Shown piece after piece: positions 1-6,396 of a stretch of 9,557 bases of DNA. Source of the DNA: Solirubrobacterales bacterium. Its GTDB lineage: Bacteria > Actinomycetota > Thermoleophilia > Solirubrobacterales > Solirubrobacteraceae. The translations under genes and the position numbers were made by a program. How positions within the stretch are numbered: the first letter of the stretch is position 1; each line of letters starts with the position of its first letter. The notes beneath the pieces were generated by a model that was given only the letters and a program-made list of their open reading frames with translations, was not told where the DNA came from and did no database searches. Location of the stretch: contig JAATFK010000650.1 in NCBI GenBank assembly GCA_015655225.1, positions 1 to 9,557 of the forward strand, read 5' to 3'.

Positions 1-2
1 CA

Positions 3-524
3 CCGCTGCGCGATCAGCTGCGCGCGGCGATCGACCGGGTGCTCGATTCCGGGCACTTCATCCTCGGTCCCGAGGTCGAGGCCTTCGAGCGCGAGCTCGC
101 CGGCTACATCGGCGCTGCACACGGCGTCGGCGTGGCGAATGGCACCGAGGCGATCACGATCGCGCTGCGCGCGATGGGCGTCGGACCCGGCGACGAGGTC
201 GTCGTGCCGTCGTTCACCTTCTACGCCTCCGTCGAGGCGATGTGGCTGATGCTCCAGCAGGACACGCCGGAGGACTTCGTGATCGCGACCGGGAAGACCC
301 ACACGGTGCGGGAGTGCGTCGAGGTCGCCTTCGACGAGGCCGGGCTGGGCGATTGGGAGCGCTACGTCGAGCTCGACCCGCGCTTCATCCGTCCCGCCGA
401 GGTCGATCTGCTGATCGGCGATCCGACGAAGGCGCGCGAGCAGCTCGGCTGGGAGCCGCGGACGACCTTCGAGCAGCTGATCCGCCTGATGACCCAGGCG
501 GACCTGGCGCTGCTGGCGCCCTAG
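3..524 (+). pseudogene. Chimeric frame: DegT-family aminotransferase N-terminus joined to GDP-mannose 4,6-dehydratase C-terminus (5' partial)
   Basis: The frame is open at the left edge (first whole codon at 3) and ends at TAG 522-524. Codons up to about 239 read as the start of a DegT/DnrJ/EryC1 PLP aminotransferase: [11 protein letters not shown], then [14 protein letters not shown], the VGVANGTEA loop and [14 protein letters not shown]. From 240 the protein becomes the C-terminal part of GDP-mannose 4,6-dehydratase: [18 protein letters not shown], then [26 protein letters not shown] and [12 protein letters not shown]. The switch lies at gtcgaggcgatg (231-242), where both families carry a V-E-A-like segment. 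The aminotransferase part lacks the PLP-binding lysine region, and the dehydratase part lacks the Rossmann fold and YxxxK, so neither activity is expected. Either a genomic deletion at short homology or an assembly misjoin would explain it. ATG/GTG codons inside (such as GTG 39) are not the true start, because the homology continues upstream of them. Confidence 0.85.
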
Positions 525-530
525 CGCAGC
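512..530. terminator. Hairpin over the convergent stop codons; possible bidirectional terminator
   Basis: GCTGGCGC (512-519) can pair with GCGCAGC (524-530) around the loop CCTA (520-523), giving a 7-bp stem with a single bulged G at 515. The CTAG tetramer at 521-524 provides the stop codon of both convergent frames. There is no T-run on either side, so this is not a classical intrinsic terminator. High-GC bacteria often use hairpins without a U-tract, which makes termination possible but unproven. Confidence 0.3.
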
Positions 531-1498
531 CGCGCGAGGTCGGCCGCGACCAGCTCGCCGACCAGCTCCTCGAACGAGGCGGCCGGCCGCCAGCCGAGCG
601 CGGTCCGCGCCCGCGAGGGGTCGCCGACCGGCGGCCAGCGCTCGGGCGGTCGCACGAAGCGCTCGTCGACGCGCACGCGGTCGCTGCCGTCGGGGGCGCG
701 GCGCTCGATCGCGGCGGCGGCGAACGCCGCGTCGACCAGCTCCCCGACCGTGTGGCCGACGCCGGAGGCGAGGACGTAGTCGGCCGGCGTCTCGTGACGC
801 AGTGCGAGCACCATCCCGGCGACCACGTCGCGGGCGTGGGACCAGTCGCGCACCGCGTTCAAGTCGCCGAGCGTCAGCGTCTGCGCGCGTCCGGTCGCGA
901 TCGCGGCGACGCCGGCGCTGACCTTTCGGGGGAGGAACCGCTCGGGCCGCCGCGGCGACTCGTGGTTGTAGGTGATCGCGGAGACGAGGAAGCGGTCGTG
1001 GCGGGCGCGCAGCGTGCCGACCAAGCCGTGTGCCGCGAGCTTCGCCACGCCGTAGGGGCTGCGGGGTCGCGTCGGCGACGCCTCCGACTGGGGCGAGACG
1101 CCGGCGTCGCCGAAGATCTCGCTCGAGCTGGCCACGAGCACCCGCACGTCGTCGCCGAGCGCGCCGGCGGCGGCGAGGACGGCGGCGGTGCCGGTGGCGA
1201 TCGCCGCGACCACCTCGGTCGGGTCCTCCCACGAGTCGGGCACGAACGTCGGGGCCGCGAGGTGGTAGATCTCGTCCGGCTCGGCCTCCGCGACGGCGCG
1301 GCGCAGGCTGGCGGGATCGAGCAGGTCGGCGGCCAGCAGCGCGACGCGCCCGTCGAGCTGGCCGAGGCCGGCCGCCGCGAGCGGGCGCGCGGGATCGCGG
1401 ACGGCGCCGATCACCTCGTCGCCGCCGGCCAGCAGCTGCTCGGCGAGGTAGCCGCCGTCCTGACCGTTGACGCCGGTGATGAGGACGCGACGGCTCAT
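521..1498 (-). CDS. NAD(P)-dependent nucleotide-sugar SDR, GDP-mannose 4,6-dehydratase-like
   Basis: This 325-residue protein is an extended short-chain dehydrogenase of the GMD branch and probably acts in the cytosol on a GDP-hexose. Visible motifs are the dinucleotide-binding TGVNGQDG (8-15), the SSSE segment (124-127) corresponding to the STSE segment of GMD with the dehydratase glutamate kept as E127, and catalytic Y149 and K153 (YGVAK). [15 protein letters not shown] and [14 protein letters not shown] are also GMD-like. Family proteins convert GDP-mannose to GDP-4-keto-6-deoxymannose; close relatives (RMD) reduce that product to GDP-D-rhamnose. I cannot separate the two from sequence alone. 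Its C-terminus differs from canonical GMD ([23 protein letters not shown]), whereas the fragment next door looks like a true GMD. That favours a second-step or paralogous role. The ATG at 1498 overlaps the upstream gene's TGA as ATGA. It is the last gene of the minus-strand operon. Confidence 0.85.
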   Translation of the reverse strand: MSRRVLITGVNGQDGGYLAEQLLAGGDEVIGAVRDPARPLAAAGLGQLDGRVALLAADLLDPASLRRAVAEAEPDEIYHLAAPTFVPDSWEDPTEVVAAIATGTAAVLAAAGALGDDVRVLVASSSEIFGDAGVSPQSEASPTRPRSPYGVAKLAAHGLVGTLRARHDRFLVSAITYNHESPRRPERFLPRKVSAGVAAIATGRAQTLTLGDLNAVRDWSHARDVVAGMVLALRHETPADYVLASGVGHTVGELVDAAFAAAAIERRAPDGSDRVRVDERFVRPPERWPPVGDPSRARTALGWRPAASFEELVGELVAADLARLR

Positions 1499-2670
1499 CG
1501 GGCACCGGCGCCAGCGCGCGCGCGCTCGTAGCTCGCCAGCACGCCATCCGCACAGCGCTCCCAGGTGAAGAGCGCGACCCGCTCGCGGCCACGGGCGATC
1601 AGCTCGGCCCGGCGCGCATCGTCGGTGAGAAGGCGGGCGATCGCCGTTCGCATCGCGGTGACGTCGCTCGGGTCGAACAGCTCGGCCGCGTCTCCGGTGA
1701 CCTCCGGCAGCGAGGTCGCGTCCGAGCAGGCGACCGGCACGCCGCGCGCCATCGCCTCGAGCGGTGGCAGCCCGAACCCTTCGTGGAGCGACGGATACGC
1801 GCAGCAGGTCGCGACCCCGTAGAGGCCCTCCAGCTCGGCCCGCTCGATCCAGCCGGTCTGCACCACGCGCTCGCCGACGCCGGCTCGCTCGGCCCGCGCG
1901 CGCAGCGTGTCGGCCTCGCGTCCGTGTCGGCCGGCGAGCACCAGGCGACCGTCGTCGAAGTCCGGGCCGAGGGCGGCGAAGGCGTCGATCAGCCGCGGCA
2001 GGTTCTTGTGTGCCAGCGCCGCCGAGACGCAGAGCACGACGCGTCCCTCGCCGAGCCCGAACCGCTCGCGCACCGCGGCTGGGGCGGCGGCGCGCGTCAC
2101 GCCGCGCTCGGCGCCATGGCCCAGCAGGACGGCGTCGACGCGGCTCGCCGGCACGCGCAGGTGCGTGACGACATCGCGCTTGACCGCCTCGGAGATCGTC
2201 ACGACGCGGGTCGCACGTCGCGCCGCCGGTCCGACGACGGCCCGCAGGCCGAGGCGGGCGGCGGCCGGGAACGTGTCCGGGTAGTGCGCGTAGATGAGGT
2301 CGAGGATCGACAGCACGTGCGGCACGCCTGTCACGATCGGCCCCGTCGTCCCGAGCGAGTGGAGCAGTTCGACGCCGTGCCGGCGCGCGGCCAGCGGCAG
2401 GCGGGTCAGCTCGGTGGCGATCCGCGCCGGCTTGTCGGCGCCGCGAACCGGCAGACGCGCGATCCGCACGTTCGCCGGCCAGCCCGCGTCCGCGAGCGAC
2501 GGCGCGCCCTCGTCGTTGGCGAAGGCGAGCAGCTCGAGCTCGGGTCGCGCGCGACCGAGCGCTCCGACGAGCTCGCGTGCGTAGATCTCACTCCCGCCGA
2601 CCTCGCCGGGCACGAGGTACAGGAGGTTGAGGCCCACGCGGCGAAGGGGCCGTGTCGCCGGCTCGCTCAC
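1495..2670 (-). CDS. Glycosyltransferase family 4 (GT-B fold, mannosyltransferase-like)
   Basis: This 391-residue cytosolic or membrane-associated glycosyltransferase probably transfers a sugar from a nucleotide donor (GDP-mannose type is plausible) to the growing lipid-linked repeat unit. The N-terminal domain begins RRVGLNLLYLVPGEVGGSEI (residues 10-29, acceptor-side glycine loop). The C-terminal donor domain has SAALAHKNLPRLIDAF (216-231), LVLAGRHG (243-250), and the retaining-GT4 EX7E motif with E297 and E305 in HEGFGLPPLEAM, followed by TSLPEVTGDAA. Length is normal for GT4. I place the start at GTG 2668-2670, where it overlaps the upstream TGA as GTGA. The frame stays open further upstream to 3774, but that part lies antiparallel in frame to the next gene and has no GT4 character. 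The following SDR overlaps by 4 bases, so translation is probably coupled. Donor and acceptor are not readable from sequence. Confidence 0.9.
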   Translation of the reverse strand: MSEPATRPLRRVGLNLLYLVPGEVGGSEIYARELVGALGRARPELELLAFANDEGAPSLADAGWPANVRIARLPVRGADKPARIATELTRLPLAARRHGVELLHSLGTTGPIVTGVPHVLSILDLIYAHYPDTFPAAARLGLRAVVGPAARRATRVVTISEAVKRDVVTHLRVPASRVDAVLLGHGAERGVTRAAAPAAVRERFGLGEGRVVLCVSAALAHKNLPRLIDAFAALGPDFDDGRLVLAGRHGREADTLRARAERAGVGERVVQTGWIERAELEGLYGVATCCAYPSLHEGFGLPPLEAMARGVPVACSDATSLPEVTGDAAELFDPSDVTAMRTAIARLLTDDARRAELIARGRERVALFTWERCADGVLASYERARAGAGAR

Positions 2671-3842
2671 CGCACGCGGCCGAGGGCGGCGCGCTCGGCG
2701 AGGACGCGGTCGACGTCGTGGGCGTAGCGCTCCCAGCGCCAGTCGGCCTCCACCGCGGCGCGTCCAGCGCGACCGAGTCGCTCCCGTTCGCCGGGATCGT
2801 CGAGCAGGCGCAGCACGGCCGCGGCCATCGCTCTGGGATCGCGGGGCACGAGCAGGCCGGTCTCCTCGTTCCGGACGGACTCGCGCAACCCGCCTTCGTC
2901 GACTGCGACGACCGGTCGTGCGCACGCCATCGCCTCGAGCGGGACGAGGCCGAACGGCTCGCGGATCTGCGCGCACACCACGATCGTCGCCCGCTGCATC
3001 AACGCGACGACCTCCGGAAACGGCACCTTGGTGCGGAGGTCGAGCCGCACCCCGAGGCGAGTTGCCTGCGCTGCCAGCGCCGGGCCCTCGTTGCCGCGAT
3101 CGCCGACGATCACGAGCCGCGGCCGGCGCTCGGCGGGCAGGAGCGCGATCGCGTCGACGACGAAGGCGTGCCCCTTCAACGGATGCAGCGCGCCGACCGA
3201 CAGCAGATAGGGGTCCGTGTCGGTCTCGGTCGCCAGGGGACGGAAGGCGTCGAGGTCGACGCCGAGGCGCAGCACCTCCGACTCGACGCCGTAGTTGCGA
3301 AGGAGGTCTTCGTGCGTGAACTGGGAGTGCGTCACGACATATGGCGCGGCGCGCGCGGCGCGGCGGTCGAGGATGCGGCGCGCCTGCTCGATCGGGTTGC
3401 CGCCCGCCCGTGTCAGGCGCACCTTCCAGTCGTCGCCGAGATAGACCAGTTTCGGATCCTCGTACGCGGCGCGCATCGCCTCCGGCGCGTAGTAGACGGT
3501 CGGCGTCCGGAGATGGTGCAGGACCGCCGGCGACTGCGTCAGCAGGCTCGGGAGCACGAAGACGGCGTCGTGCCCGGCGGCGTCGATCGTCGCCGCGACG
3601 CGCCGCCCGGCCGCGCCCGAGCGGATGAGGCCGAGCGCGGCCGGCAGGCCCTCGAACGGGCCCGGAACGTCGACCGGCACGACGACGACGCGCTCGGGGA
3701 AGTCGGCGAAGGCGTGCACGCTCGGGTCGGGCGTGTAGATCGTGACCGTGTCGGCCGTCGTGTGGCGCGCCCACTCGGCCAGCACGCGCAGGGCCCCTCC
3801 GGTGGGCAGGTGATGGTAGGCGGCGACGTCCAAGGCGGTCAT
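2667..3842 (-). CDS. Glycosyltransferase family 4 (GT-B fold), second copy
   Basis: This is a second retaining GT4 enzyme of 391 residues in the same operon. It starts MTALDVAAYHHLPTGGALRV, a short N-terminal acceptor-domain opening with the glycine loop at 14-16. The C-terminal half has LLSVGALHPLKGHAFVVDAI (213-232), RLVIVGDRG (242-250), and the EX7E motif with E295 and E303 in REPFGLVPLEAM, then DEGGLRESV and NEETGLLV. The 'APEAMRAAYEDP' segment around 119-130 resembles GT4 enzymes acting on polysaccharide intermediates. ATG 3840-3842 overlaps the flippase TGA as ATGA, and its own TGA overlaps the next gene's GTG, so all three are probably translationally coupled. No Shine-Dalgarno site is evident. 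It is clearly divergent from the downstream GT4 outside the shared motifs, so the two probably make different linkages. One AGA codon occurs at 2832-2834. Confidence 0.9.
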   Translation of the reverse strand: MTALDVAAYHHLPTGGALRVLAEWARHTTADTVTIYTPDPSVHAFADFPERVVVVPVDVPGPFEGLPAALGLIRSGAAGRRVAATIDAAGHDAVFVLPSLLTQSPAVLHHLRTPTVYYAPEAMRAAYEDPKLVYLGDDWKVRLTRAGGNPIEQARRILDRRAARAAPYVVTHSQFTHEDLLRNYGVESEVLRLGVDLDAFRPLATETDTDPYLLSVGALHPLKGHAFVVDAIALLPAERRPRLVIVGDRGNEGPALAAQATRLGVRLDLRTKVPFPEVVALMQRATIVVCAQIREPFGLVPLEAMACARPVVAVDEGGLRESVRNEETGLLVPRDPRAMAAAVLRLLDDPGERERLGRAGRAAVEADWRWERYAHDVDRVLAERAALGRVR

Positions 3843-5377
3843 GGTGCCAGACGACCGCGCGGCAGCATCCGCCGAACGACCTCGCGCGCCATCGCCAGCA
3901 GCTCGGTCGGCACCGCGTGGGAGCCCAGCAGCACCGCCGCTGCCGCCGCGCACGTCGCCGCGAAGGGGATCAAGGGGAAGAGGTGACGCGTCGGGGCGAA
4001 GGCCGCGAGGGCCGCGAGCATCGCCAGCAGGACCTTCGCGAGCTGCGCGGCAGGGCCGGTCGGTGTCGGGTGGCCGCTCTCGCGCAGGCCCTGACGACAG
4101 ATCCGATCGGCGGCGAGCGCGATCATCAGCTCCGAGGCGACGATCCCGATCGCGAACCAGCGCGGGCCGAGCCACTCCCCGGCCACGACGGTCAGCGCGA
4201 CGTTGCACGAGAGCGCCAGCACGTTGATGCCGAGGACCGCGCGGTAGCGCCGCTCGGCCAGCAGCATCCACATGCCGGCGGCACCGACGAAGAGCGAGCC
4301 GAGCGCGCAGCCCAGCAGCACGAACGCGTCGATCGTGACGTCGTCGCGCCGGCCGGTGAAGACGAGCGTCATCAGCGGGGCGATGCCGATCACGGCGGCA
4401 GCGCCAAACGCGCCGAGCGTCGCGGTCGAGCGCCACAGCATGTCGTAGCCGCGCGAGAGCCGCAGCCGGTCGTGGATCGCGGCGTGGGTCAGCAGCGGGA
4501 AGAGCGCGCCGGTGAGGACCGACGGCAGCATCGTCAGCGGCTCGACGGCGCGGAAGGCGACCGAGAAGGAGCCGAACTCGCCGGGCGTCAGGAACGCCGG
4601 CCCGAGCAGGACAGCGGCGCGGAGGTAGACGACGCTGACGGCGCCGGCGGCCGCGAACGCCGCGGACTCGCGCAGCAACGCCCGCAGCCGCGCGGTCCGG
4701 AAGCGTGGCCACGGCAGCTGTCCGCGCAGCACGAGCATGATCGCCAGGAGTGCGGCGAGCCCGGCCGGGATCATCGCCGCGGCAAGCGGGATCACGCCGC
4801 CGCCGGCGAGCACCACGACGACCTGGAGGATCGCCTGCACGGCGACCGACAACAGCTCCAGCAGCCCGACCATCGCCTGGCGCAGCTGTGCGATCAGCGG
4901 CACCATCAGGGCCGCCTGGACGGCGTTGAAGACGGTGCCAACCAGCGCGAAGACGGTGCCGACGACGACCGTGTGGCCGTAGCCGACGGCGATCGCGAAG
5001 ATGATCGCGCCGACCGCGCCGAGGCCGATCGCGACAAGCTTCAGCCCCAACAGGTCGGCCAGCAGCTCCCGTCGCTCGTCCCCGTCGCGACGGATCCACT
5101 CACGGATTCCGACAGCCGAGAGGCCGAGGTCGGTGATGCCCGAGACGATCGTCACGAGCGCGATGATCAGCGACAGCTGCCCGAACTCGGCCTTCGAGAG
5201 GTACCGCACGATCACGACGGTCGAGCCGAGGGAGAGCAGCAGCCCGGCGATCCGCGTCTGCAGCCGGATCGTTCCGCCGGTGGCGGCGACCGCCCCCGCG
5301 TCGGCGCTGCGGAGATGCGCGTCGTCGTCTCCGGCGCCAGTGTCGGAGACGACGGTGGGAAGCGGCTCGGGCGGCAC
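3839..5377 (-). CDS. Wzx/RfbX-type oligosaccharide flippase (MOP superfamily)
   Basis: This polytopic membrane protein is predicted to flip lipid-linked repeat units across the cytoplasmic membrane. The region QTRIAGLLLSLGSTVVIVRY, the YLSKAEFGQLSL hallmark, SGITDLGLSAVGIREWIRRD and roughly a dozen or more hydrophobic segments through to FAATCAAAAAVLLGS match the polysaccharide transporter (PST) group of MOP flippases. Length is about 512 residues from the GTG at 5375-5377, which is usual for the family. Two ATGs upstream (5408-5410 and 5411-5413) would lengthen it by 11-12 residues but would overlap the start of the divergent GT2 gene at 5404. The extra N-terminus (WQRFCDPRRV) reads like promoter DNA, so I prefer the GTG, without strong ribosome-site support for either. 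It is the first gene of the minus-strand operon and overlaps the next by 4 bases (ATGA). Substrate specificity cannot be told. Confidence 0.85.
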   Translation of the reverse strand: MPPEPLPTVVSDTGAGDDDAHLRSADAGAVAATGGTIRLQTRIAGLLLSLGSTVVIVRYLSKAEFGQLSLIIALVTIVSGITDLGLSAVGIREWIRRDGDERRELLADLLGLKLVAIGLGAVGAIIFAIAVGYGHTVVVGTVFALVGTVFNAVQAALMVPLIAQLRQAMVGLLELLSVAVQAILQVVVVLAGGGVIPLAAAMIPAGLAALLAIMLVLRGQLPWPRFRTARLRALLRESAAFAAAGAVSVVYLRAAVLLGPAFLTPGEFGSFSVAFRAVEPLTMLPSVLTGALFPLLTHAAIHDRLRLSRGYDMLWRSTATLGAFGAAAVIGIAPLMTLVFTGRRDDVTIDAFVLLGCALGSLFVGAAGMWMLLAERRYRAVLGINVLALSCNVALTVVAGEWLGPRWFAIGIVASELMIALAADRICRQGLRESGHPTPTGPAAQLAKVLLAMLAALAAFAPTRHLFPLIPFAATCAAAAAVLLGSHAVPTELLAMAREVVRRMLPRGRLAP

Positions 5378-5382
5378 GCGCC

Positions 5383-5388
5383 TAGGGT
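5383..5388 (+). promoter_or_regulatory. Candidate -10 element (TAGGGT) for the GT2 gene
   Basis: TAGGGT fits the TAnnnT consensus of actinobacterial housekeeping promoters and lies 15 bases before the ATG at 5404. That leaves a very short leader, or none. No convincing -35 is visible upstream. If used, it overlaps codons of the longest possible flippase start, which supports the shorter GTG start of that gene. AGAAG at 5392-5396 could be a weak ribosome site for the same ATG. Confidence 0.3.
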
Positions 5389-5403
5389 CGCAGAAGCGTT
5401 GCC

Positions 5404-5880
5404 ATGTCATCATCGCCGGACGTGCTGACGGTCGCGATCATCAACTACGAGACGCCGGACCTGACCGCCAACTGCGTCGGCTCGGTGCGCGCGGCGTCCC
5501 CGTCAGAGCCATACGAACTGTTGATCGTGGACAACGGCTCGACGGAGGAGACGCTCGTCCCGCTGCGCGCGCTCGCCGGCGTCAGGCTGGTCGAGACGGG
5601 CGTCAACGGCGGGTTCGCCGTCGGCGTCAACCGCTGCGTCGCCGAGGCGGACGCGGCTGCCGACGTGATCGTGGTGCTGAACTCCGACACGGAGGTGCAG
5701 CCGGGCGCGCTGGACGCGCTCGCGGCCGCGGCCCGCGCCCCTGGCGTGGGACTGTCCGCGCCGGTCGTGCTCGACCGCGACGGCGCGGTCCAACGCTCCG
5801 GCCACCGTCGCTTTCCCACGCTCTGGACGATCTGGATGGCGCTCTGCATCCCGCTCGCCTACGGGCAGTTCCTGCTCTAG
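5404..5880 (+). CDS. N-terminal half of the interrupted GT2 (158 residues)
   Basis: This is the portion actually translated if TAG 5878-5880 stops ribosomes. It holds the nucleotide-sugar binding half of a GT-A fold (DNGS at 43-46, NSDTE at 93-97) and ends in a hydrophobic stretch, TLWTIWMALCIPLAYGQFLL, which would become an exposed tail. It lacks the acceptor and catalytic-base part, so it should be inactive alone. Confidence 0.5.
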   Translation: MSSSPDVLTVAIINYETPDLTANCVGSVRAASPSEPYELLIVDNGSTEETLVPLRALAGVRLVETGVNGGFAVGVNRCVAEADAAADVIVVLNSDTEVQPGALDALAAAARAPGVGLSAPVVLDRDGAVQRSGHRRFPTLWTIWMALCIPLAYGQFLL

Positions 5881-5886
5881 CGGCTC

Positions 5887-6387
5887 GTGCGCCATCCGAG
5901 CTCGCTGTCGGTCGCGGAGCACGAGGCGGGCCTTCAGCCGCTCCACGTGATGGGCGCCGTGATGGCCTTCCGCCGCGCCGCGTGGGAGCAGGTCGGGCCG
6001 TTCGACGAGCGCTACTTCATGTACTTCGAGGAGACCGACTGGCAGCGTCGGCTGCACGAGGCCGGGTGGCAGGTCGCGCTCGTCCCGCAGGCGCGCGTGC
6101 TGCATCTCCACCGTGGCGGCGACGAGGCCGTCGGGGTGCCGCCGCTCGTCTACCTCGACAGCGCGCGCATCTACTTCCGCTCGCTCGGACGCGGCGACCG
6201 CGCGACACGGGCGGCGCTCGCCTCCTCGCTGCTCGTCTCCTGGGCCGCGCTCCACCTCTACCGGCCGTTCACCCGGTGGGTGCCGGCCCACCGTCCGATC
6301 GTCATCGCCTCGCTGCCACTCGCCTGGCGTGGGTTCCTGCACGTGGTGCGCGGCCGCACGGTGCCGCGGCCGGACGCTAGGGGCTGA
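5887..6387 (+). CDS. C-terminal half of the interrupted GT2, possible reinitiation ORF
   Basis: A GTG at 5887, six bases after the amber codon, could allow reinitiation and yield a 166-residue product starting VRHPSSLSVAEHE. It contains the EETDW acceptor-site motif (residues 209-213 in full-gene numbering) and HLHRGGDEA. No Shine-Dalgarno site precedes it. I think it is more likely the dead 3' half of one gene than an independent gene. Confidence 0.3.
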   Translation: MRHPSSLSVAEHEAGLQPLHVMGAVMAFRRAAWEQVGPFDERYFMYFEETDWQRRLHEAGWQVALVPQARVLHLHRGGDEAVGVPPLVYLDSARIYFRSLGRGDRATRAALASSLLVSWAALHLYRPFTRWVPAHRPIVIASLPLAWRGFLHVVRGRTVPRPDARG

Positions 6388-6396
6388 CCCCCAGCG
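6375..6396. terminator. Hairpin at the convergent GT2/AlgJ-like gene ends; possible bidirectional terminator
   Basis: CGCTAGGGG (6375-6383) faces CCCCCAGCG (6388-6396) across the loop CTGA (6384-6387). It can form a 9-bp stem with one A-C mismatch (6379/6392). The stem contains the TAG stop of the minus-strand AlgJ-like gene, and the loop contains the TGA of the plus-strand GT2. No T-run follows in either direction. A GC-rich hairpin exactly between convergent genes is where a shared terminator would be expected. Confidence 0.4.

Larger units (their letters stand above)
5404..6387 (+). pseudogene. Glycosyltransferase family 2 (rhamnosyltransferase-like) interrupted by an in-frame TAG
   Basis: Read through the TAG at 5878-5880, this is one continuous GT2 protein of 328 codons including the stop, the normal size for rhamnosyltransferase (WbbL/RfbF-like) enzymes. 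The first half carries LTVAIINYETPDL, IVDNGS (41-46) and the metal/donor DxD region as LNSDTE (92-97). The half after TAG carries HVMGAVMAFRRAAWEQVGPF and YFMYFEETDW (204-213), the acceptor-side E-T-D-W element. Both are needed for activity, and they lie in the same frame, so a single base substitution rather than a frameshift explains the break. Candidate outcomes are a nonsense pseudogene, a sequencing error, readthrough, or two polypeptides. The ATG at 5404 is preferred because family homology begins within a few residues of it. The gene diverges from the flippase, and its 3' end overlaps the AlgJ-like gene tail by 11 bases (6377-6387). Confidence 0.75.

Noticed and set aside
242..1531. Long plus-strand frame of 429 codons over the SDR gene
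   Set aside because: Its protein is Arg/Gly/Ala/Asp-rich with no recognisable motif, and it lies opposite a convincing GMD-family gene. Such antisense frames are typical of GC-rich DNA.
1495..3842. The two GT4 genes have exactly the same length (1176 bases), suggesting tandem duplication
   Set aside because: Outside the shared GT4 motifs the proteins do not align closely in the N-terminal half, so equal length is taken as coincidence.
2671..5099. Upstream extensions of the two GT4 frames (to 3774 and to 5099)
   Set aside because: The added N-terminal parts are Arg/Pro/Ala-rich out-of-frame readings of the neighbouring genes. The starts at GTG 2670 and ATG 3842 sit on tight overlaps and match the family N-termini.
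2652..5428. Long plus-strand frames (2652-3986 and 3917-5428) opposite the GT4 and flippase genes
   Set aside because: Both are low-complexity, charged translations without domains, while the minus strand has clear families at every point. They are antisense shadows.
5878..5880. Genome-wide amber reassignment or pyrrolysine-type recoding as the explanation for the TAG in GT2
   Set aside because: Two well-supported genes in the same window end in TAG at the expected family length, and no downstream stem or insertion element is evident.
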